This document shows, one piece after another, positions 14,601-29,600 of a DNA stretch of 64,000 nucleotides; position 1 is the first letter of the stretch; every line of letters starts with the position of its first letter. The notes under the pieces are model-generated. The model worked only from the letters and a program-made list of their open reading frames with translations. It was not told the DNA's origin and made no database searches. The position numbers and the translations under genes were made by a program. The stretch spans positions 31,711,866 to 31,775,865 of the forward strand of contig JABBOT010000004.1 in NCBI GenBank assembly GCA_016165875.1. Reading direction: 5' to 3'. The DNA comes from Acanthopleura granulata (lineage: Eukaryota; Mollusca; Polyplacophora; Chitonida; Chitonidae).

Positions 14601-17600
14601 AGTTATGTAGATACATGTAAGGATAGATATTTCACAGAAATTATGATGTTCTTATCCAAAACAAGTAAAACTCTCATTACCTTTAACACATTCTGTGGTG
14701 CATTAAAATACTAGTATCTTATGATATCAGCATAGAATGTGCAAAAGTGAGAGTTGAAGTGCATTGCCTGTCAGTGACATGTACTATCACCAGAGTTCAA
14801 GAATTCATGGAAAATCTGCGTGGTTGATTGCAAATCTACAGACAAATAAAATGTAATAAAATGTCTTCCCCAGATGCCGACCGTGCTCGTAAACATGGGC
14901 TTGACGAATTTGTACAGGCAAATCCATGTAATTTTGATCACCATGATCTCTTCAAGACTTTACAGACATTGACACTGGACTACAGACTCAACGATGCTTA
15001 CACTTGTCTGGTATGTCCATTTAAACTTTCCCAACGACCAAGCTAAGAGTCTGATTTAAAAAAAAAAGGTCACAGAATGCTAACGCATGTGTGTCTTCCT
15101 GTAATCATCAGAGGAAAACACTCCTTTTAATAGTGCTTGAAACAGTGTTTTATGTCCTTTTAGCACTTTGTGCTGGAGTCCTTACTGCATACTGTGTTGA
15201 CTCACATGCTCTTCATGCCTCAGTTGCCGTGATACGGCCATCATGACATACAGAGTTAAACCTCAAACATTACGTCTATGTCTCTACAGGGATGGTTCAG
15301 TCCTGGACAGGTGTTTGTCTTGGATGAGTATTGTGCCAGGTATGGAGTGAGAGGCTGTCATCGTCACCTGTGTTACCTTAACGACCTGCTGGAAAGAGCA
15401 GAACACGGAATTATGATAGACCCTACACTAATTCATTACAGTTTTGCGTTCTGTGCTTCCCACGTCCATGGCAACAGGTAGGCAGGATACAGAAGGCAGA
15501 CTACATTTAGTAGTTTTATTTGAAGATCTGCATCTTTGTACCATAAATTATGATTATGAGTGTATTAGGAGAATACAGGTCAGGTGTAAAATCCATATGA
15601 AATAAATATTGACATATAATTTTTTTCTTTTCTTGGGTGACAAAATGTGAAGTACAAAATATGTATTTAATGTTGCCATATCAAAGTTTAAAGTGTGTCT
15701 CCCTGTAGTGAAAGATACTATTATAAATTCTGTCAAATGTAATTTAAACCCATGGACATATATGCATGTTGACAGTTGACATAGCAAACCGAGTGGTAAT
15801 GTATTTAAGTAAGTATGGCTTTGATATGATTCAGGTGTGTCCAATAGAGTGTACTTCTCATTGTTATTACAGGCCAGATGGCATTGGTACTGTGCTACTA
15901 GCTGAGAAGGAAAAGTTTGATGAAATTAAAGAGAGACTGAGAATATTACTGGAGAATCAGATCACACATTTCAGGTACAGTTACCATTTAAGGCTTAGTT
16001 TCCTACATACTTGTACTAATGCTAGTACTTGACTGTTTATGATGTATGTTACTCTTGTTTTGTTATCGACCTCAATCTGCTCTCAAATTCATCTAATATT
16101 TAAATCTGTACAAGTACAGTAGATTGATGGGTAATTGTTTCCCTTCAGACAAATATATCTAACAGTTGAAACAGCATGCATGTCCCTGTACAGAACAATT
16201 TTACAGTACAAATATTATGCATTTTAGATATTGTTTTCCATTTGGGAGGCCAGAGGGTGCTTTGAAAGCAACACTGTCTCTGTTGGAAAGGGTAAGTTTT
16301 TGCACCTGTTTAAATGTTATAAGAGGCTTGTGTTTCCTGGTCATAAATTTCAGTGATTTTTCCCTTCCTGTTTAAGCCTATGCTACATGCACATCAGGTT
16401 TTCTTTAAAGGAACAGTATCAGTTTTAATTGTAACAACTGGTTTTAATATCGATCCTGATAGTTCATTTTTTGTCATGATACAGGTGTTAATGAAAGACA
16501 TTGTCACACCTGTTCCACCAGAAGAGGTCAGACAGGTGATCAAGAAGTGCTTAGAAAACTCTGCTCTAGTCAATTACACCAGAATCTCAGAATATGCCAA
16601 GATTGAAGGTAAGTCTCTGATGACATTACATTATCAAAATTTAAGTGTAACACACCAAAAATACCAACATCTAATGAATTTGTGCATGAAATCCTAACCT
16701 ACTGACGTCCTAACTTCTAACTGATGCTTTTTCTACATGTATCTAATCAAATCGGGACACCAGAATGGTAAAACTATGCTAGTGAATACCCATATGCATA
16801 TGTTGCACATGTACAAAAGAAATGTATTGTCATGAATTGTGACCTTCAAACATTCTGTATTTTCTAAACCAGGCCGTGGGAAGAATAAAGGTGATTTGTC
16901 AGAATTAGTTGGCTATATTTCTGTTTGTTTTTTTTTTTTTCCCCACAGTTATATTTGAGTGCACAAGTTATTAATCTTTCAATCATTTTACTGTTACATG
17001 TATTCTTGTTGATTTGATCTGTTAATCTGCGTGTAATTCAGTTTTAGACACTTAAGCTTACATTGTAATAGTTTCATTAGATGTTTTAAGTGAAAACATT
17101 TCACATGCTGTCTGCTATCTACCAGACACAGGTTATGGAAGCAATGTTCTTGTTTTTTTTTTTTGTTTCTTTTTTGGTTTTTTTCGTTTTTTTTTCTTTT
17201 TCACTTCACATACATGAATTAATATATGTACATGTCGTAGATTCCATTTTGCTTGCACGGTACACACACTGAAGTGTTGTAAAGAAAATTATCAAGAGAA
17301 AAGGGAGCTGCATGGTAAAGTCTACCAAATCTCAGCAAAATATTTTTTTAAGTTAGTGTATTTTAATTCTGTTTTGTTTCTTGGGGGTATTACTGAATAC
17401 ATCTTTAATGAGCATCCATTTATTGTTTGTTAATACATTAGAAAATCAGCTAGTCCAGTGCTACAAATCAAAACATACTTTTGTATCTTGCGATATGTTC
17501 TATCTGAAAATATTATAACAACACACAGTCTTTTGTGTATGTACAGCCTGTGTACAAAACTGTACACTCTTTGTCGTTGCTCTCTGGACAACCCCAGCAT

Positions 17601-20600
17601 AATATTTTTTTTCAAAAAACCTGGTAGGCTATGAAAAAAACATGCAGGCAAAGCATTGCAATCAGTTTGTTGCGACATTGTAGAAGTAGCAACAGTTTCA
17701 ACTCATTAAACAATTTAGAACTGCAGGTTTGAAAGTTATTTCATAACTAACCTACCAACCTTCCCATTTCTTGTTCACAATAATCTTTGGCTACTCTGAA
17801 GGAGTCAGTGGTACGTATAGATTAACCTGTAGATAAGCTGTACTTCCCCTGCCTTTTATTGTGGTATCAACCCCATCCATAAATGCACTGATATGTGTTG
17901 GCTGTGAAGTCTACAAAGAAAAACAACTGGCAATTTTGTCATGCTATGCACCTTGATTCCACCGTGCTAAAGAAAACAACCTGATGTTGCAACATTTTTT
18001 TGGCCTTGTGTATGATCTATTCAATCCACTCTGTACGTACTTGCTGTATACTATACATGGTCATGGCACTCACTACAGTACCCAACAGGTTTGTCGAGCA
18101 CTATGATGTTTTGCATGTTCACTCTCTTCAAGTGTAAATCTCTGTGCCACTTTAGCATTGATAAACTTTCCATTAGTTAACAGCATATTTACTAATTAAA
18201 TAACACTGATAAAATTAATTACAGGCCTTGATGAGTCCTCATGGGAGTTTCAAGTAGTAATCTTACCATGTTTACATCTCCACTTGAAAACTTGGATATT
18301 ATGTATAGCAGGATATTTTGTATATGAGAACTTTCAACTTTTTTCTTCATATCTCTGATGTATTTAAAGTTTATGCTGTGTTTGTAGGTAAATTGTGTTG
18401 TGAGCTGTTTTACCTTGAAATTGCTTTGCATTGTCTATTGTTTGTTTCCATTAATTGTCTTTGTTTACAGTTTGTACATGTAGTGTAGTGTCTTTTCTCT
18501 TTCCTTGAACTCCTGTAGTATAGTTTCCTGGTAAAGTGTAAGAAAATTCAAATTTATATCCCCATGTATCCAATCTTTGTGTACTACATAGTTGTATTGT
18601 GATGAACAAGAATACTTATTTAGTGCGTAATGCATTTAATTGCAGTAAAGTGTTTGTATGGGTATAGCTGTAACAATTTAGTGAATGCCTGTGTCAGTCA
18701 ATATGCTTCAGTAAATCTGCCACTTTGTCATTCCATAATCATCCTGGCTGCCAAAATAATTGAAATAAAAGGTTGTCACTCTGACAATGCTCTGTCAGTA
18801 AATCACCATTTACAAGTGTGCAGTAAGTTCTGACAATTCATGATCTTGCAACCATATGTACACACTTCAATCTATGATATCAACTCCTTTGCTTTTTGGC
18901 TCAGTAGCTTTTGTATATATATGTTAATGTAGAGATAACGTGAACGGGCTTTGCTTTTGTAGAATCATACCAGGATGATGTTTCTCCCAAACGTCGTCTA
19001 GAAGATGTGATCCACTTGGCAGAATTATGCATTGAAGTCTTGCAGCAGAATGAAGAACACCACTCTGAGGTAATTTCATATTTGTTGTTCCTGTAGCTCA
19101 GTCAAAAGGAATACATTGGCATACTGACTGTAATAAGCAGTTGTAAAATTGTGGATTGTCATTACCAGTATATCTTTGTTGTGAAAACTTGTGGCTTGAG
19201 CCATCCCATACGTGTAGTTTGGAGGCTAACATCCTTGCAGTTGTGTTTTTTTCGTCAGGAAGAACAGTTTGGGCAGAAGCGTTATTGAATCTTTTGAGTG
19301 CAGGTTAAACCTCTACGTGTAATTAAGAAAGGAAAAAAAAAAAAAAAGAAAGAACCTGCGTCATTGGACATGCTTGGTGACTAAATAAAAACAACAACAG
19401 AAATAATGGAAGACAGAAGAAAAAAATCATCAACAAGCAAAACTGAATACTAATCACCCTCATTAGCTCAGATATTTCTTTCCCGGATGCTGGTTCACTT
19501 ATATTCTGTACAGAATTGTTGTGAATGTGCAGTTATGGCATAAGGTTTTGTTATGCTTCGGTGACTTTACAAGATCCTGTCCCGGTGCATATATTTCAGA
19601 ACCTCCAGGCATTAACATGTGCTCAAGTCCTCATAAACCCATAGCATAAATATTAGATGTACAGTGCTGGTGCATGTCCTGTCACACATACACATGAGAA
19701 CTGGTGGGGCAGAATTATTGTGACCTGTACATGTAGTGGATACAACTCATTTTAGCCTTGTGACCTGCCTCTTCAGGACCTCTGGCGTGCATCCTCTGAT
19801 ATGTGTATGATGATGTGTGTAATGGCACACGGTAACTCAAGTCTGTTTCAGTAGGCAGACATACAAAGAGGGAGCATTTTCATACCCCAAGCGTCCAACC
19901 CTTGCTTTATATGTTGACTGTACTGAATGTTACCTATTGTTATGTATTTCACAGGGTTTTATCCAGGATAATCGGGTTTGGCCCCTTTTTTTGGCTGTGC
20001 TTAAATGAATTGTATAAGTGGGGATTGGACATAATAGATTATCTTTCCACCCTGGTTGATCATAAATGCCTTGTAACAAATGTTTTATGTACAACCACTC
20101 AAATTTTGTTGGTGTAAGGGGCCGTAACATGCCCTCTATTCTGGCCTTGATTGAACCCTGATCCTCTACCCAGTTTGTACTAAGTGACCCCTGTTTGAAA
20201 TCCCCGCTGTTACTGGATTCCACGCATGTTGGATAAATTGTGTCTTATTGTGCTATTTTCTTTCTTGGTGCTGGGTAGGCATATCAAGCGGTGAGTGGCG
20301 TCACATGTTGTTCAGGATTATTTTTTTTCACAACATATTACAAGTAATTTATATTTTGTCGATGTGTCTCACCCTGGATTTGTTGTTTGCTTCAGCTTGT
20401 GTGGTGTGTATGTGTTTGTGCAACCTGCACAGATATGGCCTTATTCTGCACCTTAGCCTTTATTTCTGACTGATAAGTTCACTCACTACCACATATATGT
20501 TTGCCGAGTCACAACATCATGCTTAGGGATTTCATAGATCTTCTTCTGACACAATGTGTAGTTGCCTACTGTGAGAGTGCTAAAACTTCAAATGAGACTT

Positions 20601-23600
20601 TTGTTTTATTTAGTTGGTGTGAAACTAAAAATTGTAAAATTCAGATAAGGAGGAGCGGCCAGTGTGGAAGTAGATTAATTCATGTGTGCTTCTACTGATT
20701 CACGCATAGAGGTGAATGGTCATCCTGGTTGAGGCCTCAGAATAAAGCAAAGAGAGTGTTATGCTTCTGTATTGAGCACAAAACACGTACAAGTTACACT
20801 CTTTCTCAGATTAATTAACTTTTTTAGTTCTGAAAAAAAAAAAAGACAAAATGGCTAGAAATCTCCCTTTTGCAATTCTTAAGGTACTGCAAATGTTAAT
20901 GTTTTGTTGACATGTAAATTGTCTTACTCTAGTATTATACAATAGATTACTAACATCCACAGTATGGATTTGGTGTCACCTGATAAATCTTAAATATGTG
21001 TACTAGTTTCACTTACAAGGAACAATGTCAGTTGTGATCACTGGGGATCAAGAGTTACAAGTATGATAATGAGTGTCTGCTTTTTGTTTATTGGGTTCAA
21101 ACACCTTACATACACATACATCATATATAAGAATTCTCAGGCAAATCAAGGTTAAATCAAGTTTTTTTTTTGTTTTTTTTTTTGTTAGGAATGAAATCTC
21201 CATGACGTGGTGGTCAGCAATTTAGCTGCCTTAACTTAAAAATACACCCACTTCTTCATTTATTGAGCAAAAATCATACATGTATCCTAGTAAGGTCATT
21301 TTTTTGTTCACAGGTTATTTCTGCTTTTAAAGAATTTTCATGTTTTTTTATTCCATTAATGTGCAAAATGATTGTGATTTTCCTCATGCATGCTCCTGGT
21401 TTTATTCCAGGGTGCATTTTGAAAGTCAAAAAATTGTTCAGTATCTTTTATAAAACTTTGCATGTATTGTATTCTAGAATATTTATATCATCTGACGTAT
21501 ACATATTTTAGATTTGCATAAAATATGGAGTAGTCTTTTACCACACAACGTGGTTTACTTTCATATCTTAGATGTCTTGTATTAACCTTTTTTTTACGCT
21601 TTCGTAGTAAGATTTATTTTTGGAATTTTTTTTGTTTTTTGCAAGCTAATCAAATTTGACATCACAGATTAAAAGGTCTTTAAGTGTATGAATTTTTTTA
21701 TAAACAGCACAGTGATAGATATCTGTGCATAGTTACTCATAATTTCCAAAGTTTCTAACCAGACTGATTGCAGGTGTATTTGTTCTTAAACTTTATGTAA
21801 GATTTCACAGACTTTTGAACACCATTGAGTAAATGTACTGAATATGTGAATGAGTGACTGTGTGAGCTATGTATTGAACAAGGCATGGTAATACAATATT
21901 TTTTCTTACATATATAATTCAACCCTACAAACCTGTTATCTAATGTTTTCAATATGACATTACTTTGGTTAAGGTACCAAATGTGTTATGATTCTGTTCT
22001 CACAACTGGTGTTTGCTGTGTGTGTGAACAGGCATTTGCTTGGTTTAGCGATCTCCTTGTGGAACATGCTGAGATCTTCTGGTCCCTGTTTGCTGTTGAT
22101 ATGGATGCGGCTCTTGAGATGCAAGCCCCAGATACCTGGGACAGTTTCCCTCTCTTCCAACTCCTTAATGATTACCTGAGGAATGATGGTGAGTGCAGAT
22201 TTTTGCTTTCTTGCTTGTTGTTAAACATATTGGTGCCATGGTCAGCTTCTTACTTCTAGTTTTGATTTTAAAATTACTCATAGCACTGGCATTACAACAC
22301 ACCTTAATTTTGAAGATGTTGAAAAAGAAATATGGAATATAGTCTCCATTTTCCTTATAAGCATGACTGCAGGGGTAAAAGTGAAAAATTTGTTCAGATA
22401 GTATTTAAACACCAATGTAATAAATAAAATATCAGTGTGACTCTATATTGTTAGTAAAATATTGTTGACTAAGGGTTTAAATAAGTAAATCAGATAAATA
22501 AATCTAGATTTAAAATAATAATCAGTAATATTCCTCATCAAAAACATAACAGGGTGGAAATGTAAGTACTTGTTGACAGGACTGACCTCATGTTTGTTTT
22601 TAAGTCACACAGATTGTTATTTGACTCATTTGCAGAAATCATATCATGGCTTTTTGTTTGTTCTCAGAAACGCTGTGTAACGGGAGGTTTCACACGCACC
22701 TCAGGGATATGTTTGCCCCTCAGGTAGTACGTTACGTGGACCTTATGGAGTCATCAATAGCCCAGTCTATACACAAGGGCTTTGAGAAGGAGAAGTGGGA
22801 GGCCCAAGGGTAGGCAGAGTCCTCCACACTGGACATTATCTTCCTGTCAGCTTTGTTTGCTAGTGCTAGTAAAGCAGGGACTTCTTTCTTACTTTCATAA
22901 TTATTTTTTCCTGCTTAAAGCATACTTCCTGTGAATAACCAGCAGCATGTTACATAAAGAAACACAGTAAATTTTTTGTTTACATGTAGATATAACCTCA
23001 ATTTGTTCTTTGGAATATGTAGTACATCATTATGGGTATTGGGTAGTATTGCATTTCATGCCTTCTTAAAATGTTATGAAACCCACCTAGAACTAATTCT
23101 GAAACACTTACATGTTAAGGCCTACAAAGTAAGAAAAAGAAATCTGTTGGCCATTTTTTTGTTGGTTTAATTTAAAGCGGGTAGACTTTTTGTCAGTCGG
23201 ATTTGCATGTGTGGTTGGATATATTGCCAGTGGTGTTTGTTCTACTGTCAGATGTGGTTGCAGTACTTCAGAGGATATGCTTTGGAAGCTGGATGCCTTG
23301 CAGTCCTTCATCAGGGACCTTCATTGGCCAGAGGAGGTGTTTGCTGAACATCTAGATCACAGGCTTAAACTCATGGCAGCAGATATGATTGAAGCAGCTG
23401 CAAAAAGGTAGGTGACATTGCCAGCAAATATTTCACCATTATTACTGGGTTATGGCTTTACCACAATATCTGCACAACCTGTTTAATAGTACTAAGCTTC
23501 AGGTTCATATGTATTGAGATTCTGGTCTATACTTTTGATTAATCCATAAAATTCCTATTTTTCTGTTTTAGTGTTGAAAATCTTGAACAGCCATTTTTGG

Positions 23601-26600
23601 AAGGCTGTATATTGTTCATTAGAACACAATATGGAGTTGTTCCCAAACTGGTTTCACAGCTGTCTGTGGACAAGGACAATCAACATACGGGACCTTGCAT
23701 GTCAAAGCTTTATAGTGCTGCGGTTTATTCAAGGCAAATGGCTATAGAATGTGTTTTGTCTATAGAAGAATTGTATTTTTGTTTGTCTTAGGACCCTAAA
23801 GGCATTTGAGGCCATGTTGAGAAAGGGTGGAAAGGGCACAGACTATATTGTTCCCTCAGAAATTTGTGTTATGATGGATGTCATCATTGACTGTAAAAAT
23901 AAGGTAAATATATGGTTTTTATTAGGACTGAAAGACTCCTTAAGTCTTAGGTTTTACAGCATACTAAGGCAACTGACTGCCTAAGTTTGTTTTACACTTT
24001 ATAGCATGTAAAGACCATAATTAAGAAGATTAATATTATTATGATTAGCTCTTATTAAAGTACATACGTATACAAGTTGTGAAGTACCATGATATAAATG
24101 CACAACATTATATCACAAATGATCAAACTGATGTCATCATACATGTAGTCTAAAACCACTTCTGATGTATTTGGACAGTGTCACAGATTCCATAGGTGTT
24201 ACATTGTGATATCTAGGAACACTAGGATAAAGTTTCATTTGTTTGTGTGTCCCAGATGTCATACAACATATTGGTGTCATTTTGATTTACTTGTAAATGT
24301 CAAGCATATTATTTACAGGCTCTACACCTTTGTGCCTTGGACAGTGGAGAAAATATGGTAAGAAGATTCACTGTCAGGCATAAGATTTAATGTGGGACAT
24401 TAGTGTGAGAATTCATTTTACTTGATTTGTTATTTACTTATTTAAATTTTGAGTCTCCTAAGATATTAATTTATAAAATAACATGTCCATATCAAATAAT
24501 ATTCCACTAAGCCAAAGCTTTGCACAATGCCCTTGGTGGAACAAAAATGAACAGATTTATTGTTTGGGATCTTACCAGTTTATACAAAGCATTGTTTTTC
24601 TTTGTTGTTTTTTTCAGCACCAATATCACACCAAGATTGATGACTTTTTGGAGAGAGTTCAGATTCAGATGGTGAAGACATTGGAAGAAAAGGTAACACC
24701 TGTTGCTGTTTCTGAGTTCACATGTGTCCCTGTGACCAGACCTGACGATCATGACCATTGTGTGGATGTTGGGGAATTCAGGAACTTGGGTAGCAGATCT
24801 GGTACATTCCCCTCGTTTCATTCATTTGTCATGGAACCTCAAGTGGAATAATTTTCCTAACACTCACCTCTTTGTGAAATTGAACACCCACTTTAAGTAT
24901 ACACAGAGCTGGACTGTTTTTTATTCTGAATTATTTTGTTTCAGTGTGCATACTGTAAATTACTGAAAAGTTCATCCTCAAAAGTGCATTTTTAGAGGTA
25001 AATAATTGTCATAAAATATCATATTTGGTGCTGAAACACACACTATTCTGGAAGGATATCATCCTACCTTCCAAACAAACCTGAAGATGCATTTCTACTG
25101 TCAATCAGGAAGAATGAGCAGCTTTCTCATGGACAAAATTTTTGGCTATTCAGGGTAAGTGCACTTCGTAACTATTCTGTAAATTTGGCTTAGTTTGATT
25201 AAGCATGCATGAGAGTTGAGTATACTTTGGCCTCTTTGAAAGTAACAATTTAATTCTGGTTTTGCCGACAGTTGCTGTCTGTCTTGGAAGGAGTCTTGGT
25301 GAAACTAGCTCGCTATGATGAGGGGACATTCTTCTCTTCCATTTTGTCCCTCACGGTTGGTATCATATTCTCTTCAGTTCCTCTTTTGGCAGTTAGCACT
25401 CATGTGAATAAAATAGGCTGAATGTAGTGAGAGTGTGATAAAAACCAAAGTATTCTGTTTAACATGTATATTGAAGTTTAACATGTATTACAATAAGTCT
25501 CAGAATGTATATGCATAAAGCTGTTCATTTGTGTTGGGCTCAAAGCCGTAATAGATGTTCTAACTAATTGCCTCAATCTGTTATGAGTGTGCAGTTACAC
25601 ACTTCTACAAGATAAAAAATACTAATTTTCCATATATCGGTGAAATTGTAATCAATTGTAGATGATGTAATGTAGACTAGGTAGTGATAGGCACTTGGAT
25701 TTTCCATTATGGCATTATGTTTTGAAGCAATGAAATTCTGTCCATAATGTGACCATGGTTTTGTGTGATTTTATTGTGCTCAGAAACCAGTGAATGAATT
25801 AGGAAAAGCCTATGTTGAATTCATGAGGGACAATCTTGATCAGATGAGACACAAGATCACTGATGAGCTTTATACTCTCAGCATTTTTGAGGTGAGTTCT
25901 CAGTGTAAAACTTCAATAAAATAAATGAATAAATAAATAAATGACTTATATGTAAATTCTGTTAAGCTTTATTTGTTAAGCAACCAGATTTTGATATTGG
26001 TTACATAACACATGTCAACGCTAAGAGACAGTAAACATATACTAAACTTCTAAAATTGTATAAAATAAGGCATATACAAGACAATTGACCCTAAGCTGGG
26101 GGACAAGCTTTTAACTGTTGTAAATGAAAAGTACAAAAAAAACTTTATGTGAGAAGTCAAAACATGTTTGCCACAGTTTAACAACATCGCAGTACTGGAG
26201 AGGTATGTGTCATTTATGGTTAAGTGAAATCGATCGAAGACCTATACTGTAGTGTTCACTGGTTTGAACAACTGGAAATAAAATGAAAAGGAAAAATACA
26301 TACAATAGATTTTATGACAAGCCCTGAGAATTTTCCTTTAAATGGTTAGTTTTTAGACTTTATGAGTTCATGTGGCAAAATTTGAGTGTTGTTTAAATTC
26401 TAAAATTAGGAAATTCCTATCATCGAAATGATTATGTATGTATTTGTTGGTTTCAGAGTTGCTTCCTTTGCTGTATGATAGTAAACATGATTACACAGTT
26501 CTTGTAGGTAGTGTGCCAATGTTGCATTAAACTTTTACTTTATTTGCTTTAGTTAAGCTTACTATTTATTTATCCCTTCCTGCTGAAAGAAATTTTGCCC

Positions 26601-29600
26601 AAATATTGCATTTAGGTATGTGAAAATGTCATGTAACATTACTTTTGGTGTTGAAACTTGCATTTTCCAGTAGAGTATCATTTTCATAGAGTGTCTTCCA
26701 AGCAACCCTCAAAACACCTTTGTACAGTCAATAGAACTGCTATAATTTCCTAACAAGCAGGCACAATTACCTCTTTCTGGGAAAAATCAAATTATTTGGT
26801 TGTTTGTCTCTGAACTTCAGCAATGGTACACAGGGCAGATGAAGATGATCTGTGATTGGTTGACAGACAGACTTGACCTCTCTCTTCATCCCTATCAGCT
26901 AACCTGCATCATGACCATCAACAGGGTAAAAGTGATCGTACATTCTGACAAGTTGATATATCAGCTACCTTAGTTACCACTACTTACTGTGTAACAACTG
27001 GCTTTTGACTGTTTTACATTTAATATTTATGTATTTATTTCATTGGTGTTTTATACTGTACTCAAGAATATTTCGCTTTTATGACAATGGGCAGTATTAT
27101 GTTGGGAGGAAACCAAGCAGAGCCCGTGGGAAACCCACGACTGTCCACAGGTTGCTGGCGGACCTTCCCACGTATAGCCGAAGGGGAAGCCAGCATGAGC
27201 TGGGCTCACAGCGAACGCATTGGTGGGAGGCTCCTGGGTCATTATGCTGCGCTATTTTAAATTTAATGTAAAATATAAAAACTGCTCATACTTAAATAGT
27301 ACTTTTAATGCCAGAGATACCATTTTCTGCTGTCTTAAATTAGATACATGTATAATGAACTTAAAACGGACTTTAAGTAGAGTAAAATCTCATGGCTATG
27401 AGATAAATGTACAAGATAGATGTATTTGACCTAAAGATTTTACCGTAAAATGGTATCTGTTGAGGCAAATAAATGTCATAAAACATTGCTTTACTTTCTT
27501 TTTTCTTTGTTTATCTTCCAAACAAACTTCAAAACTCCTAAAGATAATCATCTTTTACCTGTGGTGACATAAACAAATCATTTTTGGCTTTATTTCACAG
27601 TGACAGTATACATTCCCCAGCCATTAGTAACAGCATTAATGATTGAAAAGGTTGAAGATTTACAGTAGCCTGCCTTGTACATAGTTTCTGGGTTCCATAG
27701 CCCATTTTACCATGTATTTGTTTAATTATTATATCTTTTGTATTTCATTCAGTTTTCATTTTAGTTCAATTAGTATATTGTGCCAATATGGTGAGTTTGT
27801 GGAGGCCCTGAGGCATGATCAGTAACATATTGACTGAGTTATATTACCCTCAGAAAATAAAGACATTATTATTATTATAATAGATCTTTCAGTATCAGGA
27901 AAATTGACTTCATGCGTAATGGATGAAAGTTTAGCTAGGTCAAAACAATAAAGAGCCAATGTTTCTGTTTTCAGAAGTGTTACTCAGACTTTGAACTTCA
28001 AGGTGTGCCCGAGAACGTGCTAAACAGCAAAACCTACCAAACCATCTGCAGCAGATTACAGGTAACCCCTTTGTCTGCTTTGTCTTGTCTGCTTCACAAG
28101 CATTTCTGATTCCTTCAGAAGTTCTTTCTGTTTTATTGTGCATTTGTACTTCATTTGTAAGAACTTGTTCCACTAGCATTAGTGAAACTGTTTCAGAGGG
28201 TCAGTATAAGCAACATTTGCATTTCACAGAGCCGTCATTTTATTAGTGAGAATCTCGCAGAATCTCATGAAATATCACAGGACAATGAGAGCTGGGTGCT
28301 AAATTTGATAGAGGGCCTATCTCTTAACCTAGCGGCGGCGTACTTACCACATTTAATATCCATATTATTAAAACTTGGCAATGCAAATCACCTTTCCGTT
28401 CACAGTAACTCATGACAAAAACAATGTAGAAACTGGAAATACCAAGTGGAAAGTGTTACTTTAAAACCTTGTTGCTTTATTAGCCACAGTAAGTGATTTC
28501 ATCCTCAAACTTCAAAGGCCAGTGATGGGCAATCATTCGTTACAGGGTGCTAATTTGACCACAGCTTCTCTGTTGTGGCGAATGTTGTAGCATGCAGCCT
28601 GAAATACGAATGTGACTTGTTATCAAGGAAAATTTAGCAAGTGTACAGACCCCAAATACACATGAATGTGCATATTTAGTGTACGTTTTAATCATGAATT
28701 TACATTGTTGTGAAATGTGGTGTTTCAGAATTCTCTTAAATGAAAGGTTTGTATCAGAATTAGCAGCTTTCTAGCCATCTTCGTGTACGATAACTTGTGG
28801 AATGATTTCAAGTATATCCAGTTTTAGAAAACTTGAAGTTCAAACACAAGTCACACAATACTCTTGCTGTGATCAAAGTATAAATATAATAGTATTTCAC
28901 ATAACCAACAGATAGAATTTGACTAAATATGCCCTGAGTGTTTGTTCTGCTCTACTAACAGTACTAAAATATCATTGTAACTTGTTGAAGCTATACGATT
29001 AAATCTACCCCTCCATGCAAATGAATCCAACTAATTTCAAATCCATACTACTGACTAGGTAAACCTGAGGCATATATCATACCCAGTGATTTAAGAAAAC
29101 TACAGTATAAAATCAGCCTTTCATATAATTAATGGTACGGAGCCGAAGTCAGGAAAACACTTGTGGCATTTATGTGATCGTAATGTTAAGAGGGGTTTTG
29201 TGAATTCTCTTCCCAAAATTAATGCATCAGTCCTAAGTTAAAGGTAATATTTCACACTTGATTTTCATCTAGGTTTGTGTTTGTCTTTTTTCTGCCAGTT
29301 ATAAGACTTACAGGCTCATGCACGCTTGTGTATGTCATGATGATTATAGTATTTGTCGAACAAGTGACCCACTCATAGCTTTTTAATCTCTAATAATAAT
29401 CTCTAACACTACATGTACATGATAGAACCATGTATCTGCCTAATGCTTGCACTAATCAAACATCATTGACCCTTTGCCTAAGCTAAAACAAACCAAACAG
29501 TTTGTTCACTGTAGCTGGAGGCTCTGTGGATTTAATGAAAAACAAGAGATATTAAATTATCTGAAGTCTTTGACTTGAAGCTGTATGAGTGATGTTAATT

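Noticed and set aside
17400..17430. Possible remnant of the vertebrate-type optional CADPS exon (EHPF-like frame)
   Set aside because: A stop codon follows immediately, with no acceptor/donor pair in phase; chance similarity.
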